The translations under genes and the position numbers were made by a program. Under the pieces are notes generated by a model that was not told the origin of the DNA, made no database searches, and was given only the letters and a program-made list of their open reading frames with translations. A stretch of 64,000 nucleotides of DNA from Bacilli bacterium (lineage in GTDB: Bacteria > Bacillota_I > Bacilli_A > RF39 > UBA660), in the NCBI GenBank assembly GCA_017544165.1, contig JAFYER010000002.1, positions 69,228 to 133,227 of the forward strand, written 5' to 3'. Position 1 is the first letter of the stretch; every line of letters starts with the position of its first letter. Below are positions 8,662 through 16,991 of the stretch, in pieces.

Positions 8662-9510
8662 TTATTTTATTGTTAATTTTTGTCCTATATTAAGTAAATC
8701 AGATTTTAAATTATTAACGCTTTTAAGATTATTAACCGTTGTATTATATTTCTTAGCAATGCTATACAATGTATCACCCTTTTTTACAGTATATGTATTA
8801 TTTGTAAGCAATAACTTTTGACCAATACTAAGTAAATTTGATTTCAGATTATTTATCTCTTTTATTTTTTCTACAGTAGTTCCATTATTTTTAGCTATAC
8901 TCCATAAAGTATCTCCTTTTTTTACAATATAATAATTTGATATATCTTTACTATATGGTACACCAACATAATCTGCAATAGCTTTTACCACAGCTTCAGC
9001 AAGATTTTCCCAACTGTTTTTAATTAAATTAGCATCATTTGAATTATCTGTAAAACCATACTCAACAATAAGTGTCTCATTGTTTGGCGTATTTCTCAAT
9101 AAATAATAATAATCTTTCGCGGAATTGCTTGGTAATCTTTTTTGATAATATTTACGAACATTTTGACCGGCATTTTCCAACTCTTTAGCTATTTTTTTAG
9201 AAAGAGTGTCATTATTTCTTAGAGAATATATAACTTCAGCGCCATCGCCGCCGCCTGCATTAAGATGATTTGAAAGAACAATTACATCGCTACCAGATCC
9301 ATAAAAGCTTTGCGCTCTTTTTGGCCTTGTAGTTTGATCAAGAAGTTCATCGGTTGTTCTAGTCATACTATTTTGTATTCCCAAATCATCTAATCTTTTT
9401 TTTATATAATTACTAATCTTTAATGTATAATCCTTTTCAACAATTCCATTATTAACAGTTCCACTATCTTTTCCACCATGGCCAGCATCAATAACTACTT
9501 TTTTAGCCAT
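8662..9510 (-). CDS. N-acetylmuramoyl-L-alanine amidase with two LysM domains
   Basis: About 282 residues. Residues 1-180 form an Amidase_3 domain: KKVVIDAGHGGKDSG (zinc His), the conserved LSNHLNAGG and the catalytic IVEYGFTDN. Two LysM repeats follow, each starting YIVKKGDTLWSIA or YTVKKGDTLYSIA and ending in IGQKL. It cleaves the amide bond between muramic acid and L-alanine in peptidoglycan. There is no signal peptide, so export may be by spore, phage-like or non-classical routes, or mother-cell release. The start is ATG 9510; an earlier in-frame GTG overlaps the AGGTGAT site. Confidence 0.92.
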   Translation of the reverse strand: MAKKVVIDAGHGGKDSGTVNNGIVEKDYTLKISNYIKKRLDDLGIQNSMTRTTDELLDQTTRPKRAQSFYGSGSDVIVLSNHLNAGGGDGAEVIYSLRNNDTLSKKIAKELENAGQNVRKYYQKRLPSNSAKDYYYLLRNTPNNETLIVEYGFTDNSNDANLIKNSWENLAEAVVKAIADYVGVPYSKDISNYYIVKKGDTLWSIAKNNGTTVEKIKEINNLKSNLLSIGQKLLLTNNTYTVKKGDTLYSIAKKYNTTVNNLKSVNNLKSDLLNIGQKLTIK

Positions 9511-9575
9511 ATTTATCACCTAGTGTATTATATGAATCTTTAAAAAAATAGAACCATTAATAATGTATAAAACTA

Positions 9576-9603
9576 TTTACAATTATTTTTAAAATGATAT
9601 AAT
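9576..9603 (+). promoter_or_regulatory. Promoter of the yitT-like gene
   Basis: TTTACA (9576-9581) and a perfect TATAAT (9598-9603) with a 16-bp spacer lie just upstream of the GAGGTG ribosome-binding site. Confidence 0.6.
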
Positions 9604-9617
9604 TGTCGAGGTGTTGT

Positions 9618-10496
9618 ATGAAAAAAATAAAATTAATAATCAATTGGGATTTAAAAGATTTTTGGAAAGCATTACTTGGATCATTTTTATTTTGTATTGC
9701 CATGAACTATTTTGTTGTTCCAAATCACTTATATACGGGCGGTGTTCTCGGACTTTCCCAATTAACAAGAAGCATTGCAATAGATATATTTCATTTACAA
9801 ACGCCTTTTGATTTTAGTGGAATTATTTACTATATAATAAACATACCATTATTTATCCTAGCCTATAAAACAATTGGGAAGACATTCTTTTTTAGAACTA
9901 TTTTTACTGTTTCATTACAAGCTTTACTTTTATTAGTATTGCCAAATAGATTAATACTAAATGATATTCTAACAAACGTTATTGTCGGAGGAATTATTGG
10001 TGGGATAGGAGTTGGAATGATTTTATCAAGTGGTGCTTCAACTGGTGGCACAGATATTATAGGTCTAGCATTAGCTAAAAAGAACAATCATTTTTCAGTA
10101 GGAAAAACTGGATTAATTATTAATCTTTTTATTTATATTATTGCCGGTTTTAGATATGGATTGCCAATAATGATTTATTCAATAATCTATTCAGCTGTAG
10201 ATAATCTAATGGTGGATAAACTACATGAACAAAATATATGTTCAACAGCATTTATTTTTTGTAAAGAAAATCCGAAAATAATAAATGAATTTATAAAAAA
10301 TGATCTTAAAAGAGATTTTACTTATTGGGATGCTAAAGGTGGTTATGATGATTCAAGAACCTATATTATTTATACAGCATTAACTAAATATGAATTAACT
10401 AAACTAGAAAAAGCAATGAATCATTTTAACATACAAACATTTATGATAAAAAGTGAAGGCATAGGAATAAAAGGAATATTTAATAAAAAATTTTAA
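9618..10496 (+). CDS. YitT family membrane protein (DUF161/DUF2179)
   Basis: About 292 residues with five to six transmembrane segments in the first 200. These include the signature NYFVVPNHLYTGGVLGLSQ and the glycine-rich GGIIGGIGVGMILSSGASTGGTDIIG. A soluble C-terminal DUF2179 domain follows (TYWDAKGGYDDSRTYIIYT). The family is common in Firmicutes and its biochemical role is not established. The ATG at 9618 follows a GAGGTG site; the earlier TTG in frame would place the ribosome-binding site inside the gene. Confidence 0.88.
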   Translation: MKKIKLIINWDLKDFWKALLGSFLFCIAMNYFVVPNHLYTGGVLGLSQLTRSIAIDIFHLQTPFDFSGIIYYIINIPLFILAYKTIGKTFFFRTIFTVSLQALLLLVLPNRLILNDILTNVIVGGIIGGIGVGMILSSGASTGGTDIIGLALAKKNNHFSVGKTGLIINLFIYIIAGFRYGLPIMIYSIIYSAVDNLMVDKLHEQNICSTAFIFCKENPKIINEFIKNDLKRDFTYWDAKGGYDDSRTYIIYTALTKYELTKLEKAMNHFNIQTFMIKSEGIGIKGIFNKKF

Positions 10497-10519
10497 AAAA
10501 AATAGGTGAAAACCCTATT
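10493..10519 (-). terminator. Intrinsic terminator after dut
   Basis: Read on the minus strand, AATAGG-loop-CCTATT is followed by a run of eight T residues. The stem starts in the dut stop region. It lies between convergent yitT-like and dut genes. Confidence 0.7.
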
Positions 10520-10973
10520 ATTTATCAGTCGATCCAAATCCACCAGATCTAATACCCTGGGCTACATCATCATCTACTTTCAAATACTTCATAAATATAA
10601 CTTGACCAATAACATCGCCTTTTTTAATTTCTAAATCAACATCCAAAAAATTATAATATTGGAAATAAAAATGTCCATCATTAGATTCATTATTGTAATA
10701 ATCAGCGTCAATAACGCCAATACTATTAGCCATTACTAATCCTTTTTTGGGCCCTGAACTGCGATTTGCAAGCATAAACCATTCATCATCTTCACAAAAC
10801 GCTTTTAATCCTGTAGGGATTAAAGTTGGTTTAATCCCTGGTTTAAATACAGGTATAATGACATCTTCAGCCGCCTCTATATCATAAGCAGCCGCATTTT
10901 TGGTTTTTCGAATAGGTAAATGAATATCTTTGTCTTCCCATCCTTTTGCAATTTCAAAGCCTCTTGATTTCAT
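10518..10973 (-). CDS. dut: dUTP diphosphatase
   Basis: A 151-residue trimeric-type dUTPase. All five family motifs can be traced: AAAYDIEAAED near residue 28, ANRSSGPKKGL, NSIGVIDADYYNN, a GDVIGQVIF strand and the C-terminal RSGGFGSTD that closes over the active site. It hydrolyses dUTP to dUMP and pyrophosphate, protecting DNA from uracil and feeding dTMP synthesis. The AAGGAAG site supports the ATG. It follows the coiled-coil gene by 12 bp on the same strand and is probably co-transcribed with it. Confidence 0.93.
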   Translation of the reverse strand: MKSRGFEIAKGWEDKDIHLPIRKTKNAAAYDIEAAEDVIIPVFKPGIKPTLIPTGLKAFCEDDEWFMLANRSSGPKKGLVMANSIGVIDADYYNNESNDGHFYFQYYNFLDVDLEIKKGDVIGQVIFMKYLKVDDDVAQGIRSGGFGSTDK

Positions 10974-10985
10974 ATTACTTCCTTA

Positions 10986-11471
10986 TCATTCAAATTTATC
11001 AATCTTTTTATTAAATGTCGCAACGATTTTTTCAAATTGTTTATAGTTATTTGCTAATGCTGCTTTACTATCTTTTAAAATATCAAGTTGTTCACTACGA
11101 TATTTTTCAAAATCGCGATTTTTACGTGATAATTCTTCACGCATTTCTTGGATATCGTTATATACACGATTTTTTTCTTGTTCAAATCTACTCTTTTCAT
11201 CATTTAACTTTTGATATTCATCTTTCATTAAATTATCAAACTTAACGCGTTCTTCTTTAAAAGCTTGGTTCTTTTCTTCTAAGTCCCTTCGTTCTTTTTC
11301 AATAATATCTTTTCTACGCATCAATTCGCTAACACTACCATCAGCAGTACTTACTTGTTTATTTAATTCATTGAGTAAAGATTCAAAATCACTAGTAAAA
11401 ACATCCTCATTATCACTAGTTTCGTTTGGCAAATTAATAATATTTATAAAATTGTTATTCTCGTTTTCCAT
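10986..11471 (-). CDS. Coiled-coil protein of unknown function
   Basis: A 161-residue, highly charged cytoplasmic protein. A long predicted coiled coil from about 45 to 160 is dominated by Glu, Lys, Arg and Asp heptads (DIIEKERRDLEEKN, DEKSRFEQEKNR). The first 40 residues are acidic and probably disordered. There is no catalytic motif and no membrane segment. An AGGGTAG site precedes the ATG. It lies directly upstream of dut in the same direction. I do not recognise an orthologue family; a structural or cell-division-type scaffold role would be speculation. Confidence 0.65.
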   Translation of the reverse strand: MENENNNFINIINLPNETSDNEDVFTSDFESLLNELNKQVSTADGSVSELMRRKDIIEKERRDLEEKNQAFKEERVKFDNLMKDEYQKLNDEKSRFEQEKNRVYNDIQEMREELSRKNRDFEKYRSEQLDILKDSKAALANNYKQFEKIVATFNKKIDKFE

Positions 11472-11536
11472 AATACTACCCTCTTTATTCTATAAATCAT
11501 TGTACTATAATTTAGTATTATTGGCAACAATAAAAC

Positions 11537-12094
11537 TTATTTTAAACTTAAATCTTTTTCTAATTTTTTATCATATAAGACTGTTGTTTGTTCTTTATCA
11601 GTAGGTACCAAATCATATCCCAATCTTAGTAAACTATTTTGAAAATCAAAGTCTCTAATTGGAACTTCAAAAGAAAGGTAATCACCTACATTATATCCTT
11701 TAAGTGAACTTTCAATAGATTTGATAACATCTGTTACTATATTTAAGTTGTCACGTACAATAGGCAATAATTCCGAAATGCATACATATGCACTACTTGG
11801 TTCAATAACTATTCTAATCCGGCTTACCGCAGATAATATATCATTTTCGTCATATGCTCCTATCATAACCACGTCGTGATTATCCACGCTGTTCTTTATA
11901 GCTTCTTGTGCAAACGCTAAGTTAGAATCCATAAACGCATAAGAAGGATGTATTTGACCCTTATTATTTAGTTTTCGATGAATTACATAACTGGTTGGAT
12001 ATTTTCCATAAATACTTTCAAATAAACCGTAATATGCAATTAACAATTTATTATAATTTGCTTCAATATCAACAGCTTTAATCTTATATTCCAT
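11537..12094 (-). CDS. Hypothetical protein, possibly GNAT-like fold
   Basis: About 185 residues, soluble, no signal peptide. The pattern of alternating strands (VVMIGAYDENDILSAVSRIRIVIE) followed by a helix and a late GYDLVPTDKEQTTVLYDKKL strand resembles an N-acetyltransferase fold. The acetyl-CoA loop motif is not clear, so this is only a structural suggestion. The start is ATG 12094, which follows GGAGGG; upstream in-frame codons run into the divergent tRNA-Cys promoter region. It follows no operon partner closely. Confidence 0.5.
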   Translation of the reverse strand: MEYKIKAVDIEANYNKLLIAYYGLFESIYGKYPTSYVIHRKLNNKGQIHPSYAFMDSNLAFAQEAIKNSVDNHDVVMIGAYDENDILSAVSRIRIVIEPSSAYVCISELLPIVRDNLNIVTDVIKSIESSLKGYNVGDYLSFEVPIRDFDFQNSLLRLGYDLVPTDKEQTTVLYDKKLEKDLSLK

Positions 12095-12140
12095 ATTATC
12101 CCTCCACTGAATATAAAACATATTCTATCATATAATGTAA

Positions 12141-12169
12141 TTGACAGCAAACATAAAATATAATAAAAT
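12141..12169 (+). promoter_or_regulatory. Promoter of tRNA-Cys
   Basis: A perfect TTGACA (12141-12146) and TAAAAT (12164-12169) with a 17-bp spacer lie 20 bp before the tRNA. The overlapping TATAAT at 12159 would leave only 12 bp and is less likely. Confidence 0.65.
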
Positions 12170-12189
12170 AAAATTACTTGAGTGTAAAT

Positions 12190-12263
12190 GGAACCGTAGC
12201 CAAGTGGTAAGGCGTGGGTCTGCAAAACCTTGAGCACCGGTTCAAATCCGGTCGGTTCCTCCA
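12190..12263 (+). tRNA. tRNA-Cys (GCA)
   Basis: A complete cloverleaf of 74 nt. The acceptor stem GGAACCG pairs with CGGTTCC, the D-loop contains AGTGGTAAGGC, and the anticodon loop CTGCAAA gives anticodon GCA. The T-arm is CCGGTTCAAATCCGG. The discriminator base is U, as expected for cysteine tRNA, and CCA is encoded at 12261-12263. It stands alone with its own promoter and terminator. Confidence 0.96.
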
Positions 12264-12271
12264 TTAATAAT

Positions 12272-12297
12272 AAGTCTTGATTATAAGACTTTTTTTA
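12272..12297 (+). terminator. Terminator of tRNA-Cys
   Basis: AAGTCTT (12272-12278) pairs with AAGACTT (12285-12291) across a six-base loop and is followed by T residues. Confidence 0.85.
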
Positions 12298-12320
12298 TGT
12301 AAATAAGATATACACATTTG

Positions 12321-12350
12321 TTGACTTTAAAAATAAACCTTATGTATAAT
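12321..12350 (+). promoter_or_regulatory. Promoter of trxB
   Basis: TTGACT (12321-12326) and a perfect TATAAT (12345-12350) are separated by 18 bp, ending 21 bp before the trxB start codon. Confidence 0.75.
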
Positions 12351-12371
12351 TTTATTATAGTAGGTGATAAT

Positions 12372-13268
12372 ATGTATGATTTAATAATTGTTGGGGCTGG
12401 TCCAGCGGGAATGACAGCTGCTTTATATGCCTTAAGAGCTAATAAAAAGGTACTAATACTAGAAGCTAAATCATATGGTGGGCAAATTTTATTAGCAAGT
12501 AATATTGAAAACTATCCTGCAATAAAAGAAATATCTGGCTATGATTATTCTAAAAATCTATATGATCAAATTAAAGCATTAGGAGTTGAATATAAAAATG
12601 AAATTGTATTAAAGGTTGATAGTGACAAGACTGTTACCACAAACGATAATACATACCAAGGAAAGGCTGTTATTTTAGCTACTGGAGCCTCAAGTAGGAA
12701 ATTGGGGTTAAAAAATGAAGACATATTAACAGGAAAAGGTGTTTCTTATTGTGCCACATGTGATGGTAATTTCTTTAAAAACAAAATAGTAGCAGTTAAT
12801 GGTGGTGGAAACACTGCAATTGGAGATGCACTTTATTTATCAAATATTGCCAAAAAAGTATATTTAATTCATAGAAGAGATGATTTTAGAGCTGATAAAA
12901 AAAGCATTAAAGAATTAAAAGCTAAAGAGAATATAGAAATAATGACAAATAGAATAATAGCAAAATTAAATGGTACCAAAAAACTTGATAGCATTACTAT
13001 AGTGGATAATGATGGTGAGCAAGATACGGATATCGTAGTTGATGCACTATTTATTGCTATAGGCCAAGAACCCAAAAATACAATCTTTACTAATGTTGCA
13101 GAAATTGACGAAAACGGATATTTTATAAGTGAAGATGGTGTTCACACTAAAACACCAAATATATATATTGCTGGGGATGCAAGACAAAAAGTATTAAGGC
13201 AGTTAACAACTGCAGTTAGTGATGGATCTATAGCGGCCGTTGTAGCAATAAAAGAAATGTCAGAATAA
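12372..13268 (+). CDS. trxB: Thioredoxin-disulfide reductase
   Basis: About 298 residues. The N-terminal FAD-binding GAGPAGMTAALYA follows immediately on the start MYDLIIVG. The redox-active CATC is at residues 127-130 within SYCATCDGNFF, and the NADPH-binding loop is GGGNTAIGDA. The C-terminal FAD motif is YIAGDARQKVLRQLTTAVSDG. It transfers electrons from NADPH to thioredoxin in the cytoplasm. The ATG at 12372 has a canonical AGGTGAT site; the frame extends 18 codons further upstream over the promoter, which is not coding. Confidence 0.95.
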   Translation: MYDLIIVGAGPAGMTAALYALRANKKVLILEAKSYGGQILLASNIENYPAIKEISGYDYSKNLYDQIKALGVEYKNEIVLKVDSDKTVTTNDNTYQGKAVILATGASSRKLGLKNEDILTGKGVSYCATCDGNFFKNKIVAVNGGGNTAIGDALYLSNIAKKVYLIHRRDDFRADKKSIKELKAKENIEIMTNRIIAKLNGTKKLDSITIVDNDGEQDTDIVVDALFIAIGQEPKNTIFTNVAEIDENGYFISEDGVHTKTPNIYIAGDARQKVLRQLTTAVSDGSIAAVVAIKEMSE

Positions 13269-13269
13269 A

Positions 13270-13299
13270 AAAAATAGAATTAATTCTATTTTTTTTATG
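13270..13299 (+). terminator. Bidirectional terminator between trxB and a convergent membrane gene
   Basis: AAAAATAGAAT and ATTCTATTTTT form a near-perfect palindrome flanked by A residues on the left and T residues on the right, so it can terminate both strands. Confidence 0.75.
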
Positions 13300-14902
13300 G
13301 ATTAATATTCACAAAGTATTTTTTATCTCTAATTGTTATAATTAATTGAATCAAATCCGCATATTCGATATTTTGAGGCACTTCGAAAGCAATAAAATCA
13401 GAAGCATTAATTGGCGTAATATTAACAGCATCATTAAACAATTCTCCACTTATTCGATATTGTACAGAGCAATAATTGCTTGCGAAAGCAGAAAGGCTCG
13501 TATAATTAAGTGAGTAACCGGTATTCATATCTTGATTGTACTCACCTTCAAAAACGAGTATTACTTTATTAGTAATATTTGATTTTAGTGTTAACATATC
13601 ATCAAATATACCACAATTATCTTTAGTTATGCAATCTTGATACTTATATATATAACGTTTATATATAGAATGGGAATCAATTCTTAAACTAGTATTTTTC
13701 AACATTGATTTTTCAAATGAAATATTTTGTTCAATTGAATAATCTCCTGCTTTTTCTACAAATTTTACTTTTTTATTTTTTATTTTAACATAAATATGTT
13801 TATCTATATACTTACCTTTAGTATAAACAACTCCATTATGTATTTCAATTTGATCGACACGGTTTATTTCATTAGAGTTTAATTCATAAACTAACACAAA
13901 GGTGTGATTAGTCCGGTGATTAATTACTGTAGGAACAACACTTGATGCTAAATCGATAAAATACTTTGAATCAGTAATTGTTGGATTAATTAACCTATCA
14001 CCTATTGATAGTTTAAAGTTGTTATAATCAATTCTAACTGATGAACCAGATTCATTGCTAATATTAATTTTTAAAGCTAAATAATACTTACTATCATCAA
14101 TTTTTCTACCATTAAAATCAAGATTTGTTATTATTGAATCAAGAAAAGTAATATCTGTTTTTTCATATTTAAACGTTTTATTCATATGATAAGATTGATC
14201 ATAATTGCCGTGAACATTGTTACGAACAAAATTAAAGAATGCTATTAAAGCTATAATACAAACAATAATTACAACAAACCTATTCTCTTTTATATAATAA
14301 ACAAGTTCCCGTAATAATCTTCTTAATTTTCTTCTTGCCTTATAAACATCTAAATTAATATTTAATTCAAATTCTTCAGCATCTTTGCTACTATAATTCA
14401 TTTGCCTTAAATCACTAGCAAAATTAAATTTTTTTAAGTCAAAACCAATTGCTCGAAGAAATACACTAAATATAAAACCATATTGCGGTAATGATGCAAT
14501 TATTAAAATATCTCGCAAACTTCTAGCCGTAGTAGCGGCCAATAATGTTTCTTCAAAGCTAGCTAAAATTGATCTTATATAAAATAAACTTAAAAAAATA
14601 AATAAATAATAAAGTGTTGTAAATAAATATAGTTTATATGGTTTCTTTTTATGAATCATTAAAATCAAAAAAAGACTTGATGTAACAACAATTAGTAAAA
14701 CAATAAATATTAAAGAAACGGGAGCATATAATTTTGGAAGTCCAGTTACTACGGATGTTTGATAATTGTTTCTTACATAACTATTGAAAAACTGTAAAAT
14801 ACTTCTACTTTTATAAGCAAACCACACTAAAAAAGAAAGTAATAAAAAGTGAATTACTCTAAAAAATTTAATTAAAAATGCATAAGGTTTCTTTAGTATC
14901 AC
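13295..14902 (-). CDS. Large membrane protein with extracytoplasmic Ig-like domain, unknown
   Basis: A 535-residue protein. Residues 1-165 contain four hydrophobic helices. A basic RRKLRRLL stretch and a fifth helix at about 208-226 follow. The remaining 300 residues are probably extracytoplasmic and rich in beta strands; the segment around YYLALKINISNESGSSVRIDY resembles a DUF4352/telokin-like Ig fold. The start is GTG with a GGTGGG site five bases upstream. It is the last gene of a minus-strand group with LysM and PH-domain proteins. I do not recognise the family; an envelope role is inferred. Confidence 0.65.
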   Translation of the reverse strand: MILKKPYAFLIKFFRVIHFLLLSFLVWFAYKSRSILQFFNSYVRNNYQTSVVTGLPKLYAPVSLIFIVLLIVVTSSLFLILMIHKKKPYKLYLFTTLYYLFIFLSLFYIRSILASFEETLLAATTARSLRDILIIASLPQYGFIFSVFLRAIGFDLKKFNFASDLRQMNYSSKDAEEFELNINLDVYKARRKLRRLLRELVYYIKENRFVVIIVCIIALIAFFNFVRNNVHGNYDQSYHMNKTFKYEKTDITFLDSIITNLDFNGRKIDDSKYYLALKINISNESGSSVRIDYNNFKLSIGDRLINPTITDSKYFIDLASSVVPTVINHRTNHTFVLVYELNSNEINRVDQIEIHNGVVYTKGKYIDKHIYVKIKNKKVKFVEKAGDYSIEQNISFEKSMLKNTSLRIDSHSIYKRYIYKYQDCITKDNCGIFDDMLTLKSNITNKVILVFEGEYNQDMNTGYSLNYTSLSAFASNYCSVQYRISGELFNDAVNITPINASDFIAFEVPQNIEYADLIQLIITIRDKKYFVNINP

Positions 14903-14938
14903 TATAACCCACCATTATTATTTTATCACAAAATAAAA

Positions 14939-14954
14939 ATGGTGCATAGACCAT
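14939..14954 (-). terminator. Terminator after the triple-LysM gene
   Basis: On the minus strand ATGGT-loop-ACCAT is followed by TTTTATTTT. The five-base-pair stem is short, so efficiency is uncertain. Confidence 0.5.
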
Positions 14955-14956
14955 AA

Positions 14957-15409
14957 TTATCTTCGTTTACTAACTAAAACTTGCCCAGCTAATAAATAAA
15001 TAGTGTCATTTTCTTTTAAAATTTGATCCTTATTTTTGTTGAACATATCCGCGACAGAATCAAGTGTGTCGCCATCTTTTGTTATATAATAGCTATATGA
15101 GCTTATTGGCAACAATAATACTTGATTTTGATATATATAATCATCCATATTAAGGCCATTTAAAGCGGCAAGTAATTCAGGATTAATATTATACTTTCGG
15201 GATATGCCATATAAAGTATCCCCACTGTTAATTGTATATGTGTCAAAGTATTTCTCTTTATTTTTAGGGACGATAATATCCATGCCCTCTCTTAACATTT
15301 CACCAAATGATAGATTATTTAAATCTTCTATATATGATATGTTTGTCCGAAATTTTTTGGCTATATCCTCAATGGTTTCATTTCCTTTTACTCGATATTT
15401 TTCAAACAT
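14957..15409 (-). CDS. Triple LysM-domain protein
   Basis: A 150-residue protein made almost entirely of three LysM repeats: YRVKGNETIEDIAKKF (from residue 5), YTINSGDTLYGISRKY (about 58) and YYITKDGDTLDSVADMF (about 107). LysM domains bind N-acetylglucosamine-containing glycans in peptidoglycan or spore cortex. There is no signal peptide and no catalytic domain, which resembles spore-coat/cortex anchoring proteins such as SafA-type adaptors, but that assignment is inference. An AGGTGAT site precedes the ATG. Confidence 0.88.
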   Translation of the reverse strand: MFEKYRVKGNETIEDIAKKFRTNISYIEDLNNLSFGEMLREGMDIIVPKNKEKYFDTYTINSGDTLYGISRKYNINPELLAALNGLNMDDYIYQNQVLLLPISSYSYYITKDGDTLDSVADMFNKNKDQILKENDTIYLLAGQVLVSKRR

Positions 15410-15453
15410 TTTTTATCACCTATTATAAAATATGCTATTTATTATTAGGCGTT

Positions 15454-16497
15454 CTAAAAAACATAAATATTTTGATTATTGAAAACCCATTCACTATATG
15501 ACATTATTTTAGTCAACCTTTTATCTATATCAACATAGTATAACGAATCGTCTGAAATAAAGTAGCAAATTTGATTATCGCTTTGAATAATTCTATTTAC
15601 CACTAAATCCGATACAAGTATTTTATTAATAGGAGTAATATAATATAACTTACCGTCAATAATATCATAATAATAATTCTTATCTATTCTAAAATGAGCT
15701 TCCTGTTTTTTTAACTTATTAAGTGATGTTTTTTGCCATTTACCATTAATTAAAACTTCATATTTATTCTTTTCAATAGTATTTTTAAACGGGTTAATTA
15801 CATATTCAATTTCTTTGTTGTTATCATAAAGATAAAAATTATTTTTATATGTACCTAAAATATAGCTATCATAATATATTTTACGGTTTAGTTTAGATTC
15901 TTTTACATGACCATTTTTTGAATCAATTATATACAATTTTTCAAAATAATATTTTTGATTATAATCCGCTACTATTAAATATCTATCTAAACTAGTAATA
16001 ATTTTTAACTCATAAATATCTGAATCAAAAAGATTAATTTTTTTAACTTTTTGTCCATCAAAATATAAAAAGTTTTCATAATTCCACACAAAAATCTTAT
16101 TATCAAAATTATTATAGATTACTATATTTTCATAGATATCAATTCCTTTTTCATTATTATCTTGATTGAAAAAACTTGTTAGATATTCTTCGTCATTTTT
16201 GCATATCATGAAGTCTTTTATCTTCAAAGTTTTAACAGATAAACAATTATCCTTTTTTGATATTTTATTAATTAGGCCTCTTTTACTAACATATTTAGAA
16301 TCCAAAGAATAAACAAATAATTCCTTTTTGGATTCAATTTCAAAAAAGTAAGAATGTTTATCTTTATTATATTTTTCCGTTATCAAATAATTATCCAAAA
16401 TATATTTATAATTGTAGTCCCGAGCTACAAAAACAATATTTAAGTATATTATAAATAATAATATTAGAGAAATAATTAATGATAATAACTTTTTCAT
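15454..16497 (-). CDS. Membrane-anchored extracytoplasmic protein, possible beta-propeller
   Basis: A 347-residue protein with an N-terminal signal anchor (residues 1-27). A long exported domain follows that is rich in repeated strand pairs with Tyr, Phe, Asp and Lys (NKIFVWNYENFLYFDGQKV, RYLIVADYNQKYYF, YILGTYKNNFYLYD). The spacing suggests a propeller-like repeat, but no family signature is visible. It starts inside the stop codon of the upstream PH-domain gene (ATGA overlap), so the two are translationally coupled. Function unknown. Confidence 0.6.
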   Translation of the reverse strand: MKKLLSLIISLILLFIIYLNIVFVARDYNYKYILDNYLITEKYNKDKHSYFFEIESKKELFVYSLDSKYVSKRGLINKISKKDNCLSVKTLKIKDFMICKNDEEYLTSFFNQDNNEKGIDIYENIVIYNNFDNKIFVWNYENFLYFDGQKVKKINLFDSDIYELKIITSLDRYLIVADYNQKYYFEKLYIIDSKNGHVKESKLNRKIYYDSYILGTYKNNFYLYDNNKEIEYVINPFKNTIEKNKYEVLINGKWQKTSLNKLKKQEAHFRIDKNYYYDIIDGKLYYITPINKILVSDLVVNRIIQSDNQICYFISDDSLYYVDIDKRLTKIMSYSEWVFNNQNIYVF

Positions 16498-16928
16498 TTT
16501 TTATCCTTTTTATATTCCTTTTTTGCTTCCATCATAAAGCTTGAAATAGCTGTTTCAATTTCGTCTAAAGAGGATTTTGCTAGGTTAGAAATAACAACTT
16601 CTTCTTTAAGTGTATCAATTATTATACGTCCAAAAAAAAGTCCGCGATATATTTTCATATCATTATATAAATCAGGTGTTATTTGTGTTAAAAAGCTACC
16701 CCAAACAACTCTTTTTTGACCAATTAATATTCTTTTATTTGTTAAAACCACAACACAACTAGTAAAAAAGTCTCTAAATAAATGATTCTTTTGGCCACAA
16801 AAAACATATAAAACTTTTTCATCAGGATTCACATATTCTTCAACAATTTTGGCATGCTTATCAATTCGCCAGCAAATTGTTCCAGAATATTTTTTCTTAA
16901 ACTCCCAAGCTCTTTCAGCAATTGACAT
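16494..16928 (-). CDS. Bacterial PH-domain (YokE-like) protein
   Basis: About 144 residues, cytoplasmic. The central part has the bacterial PH-domain pattern: CVVVLTNKRILIGQK, a short turn with ITPDLYNDMKIYRG, the strand FGRIIIDTLKEEVVISNL and a C-terminal helix SSLDEIETAISSFM. A preceding segment holds IDKHAKIVEEYVNPDEKVLYVFCG. Such domains are found in Firmicute stress or membrane-associated proteins; ligand unknown. ATG 16928 follows AGGTGAT; two in-frame starts just upstream fall within or at that site. Coupled to the downstream exported protein by a 4-bp overlap. Confidence 0.75.
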   Translation of the reverse strand: MSIAERAWEFKKKYSGTICWRIDKHAKIVEEYVNPDEKVLYVFCGQKNHLFRDFFTSCVVVLTNKRILIGQKRVVWGSFLTQITPDLYNDMKIYRGLFFGRIIIDTLKEEVVISNLAKSSLDEIETAISSFMMEAKKEYKKDKK

Positions 16929-16991
16929 ATACATCACCTAATAATATTCTATAATATATCTTAAAAATTAGCAAATGAAAAGCAAGTATTA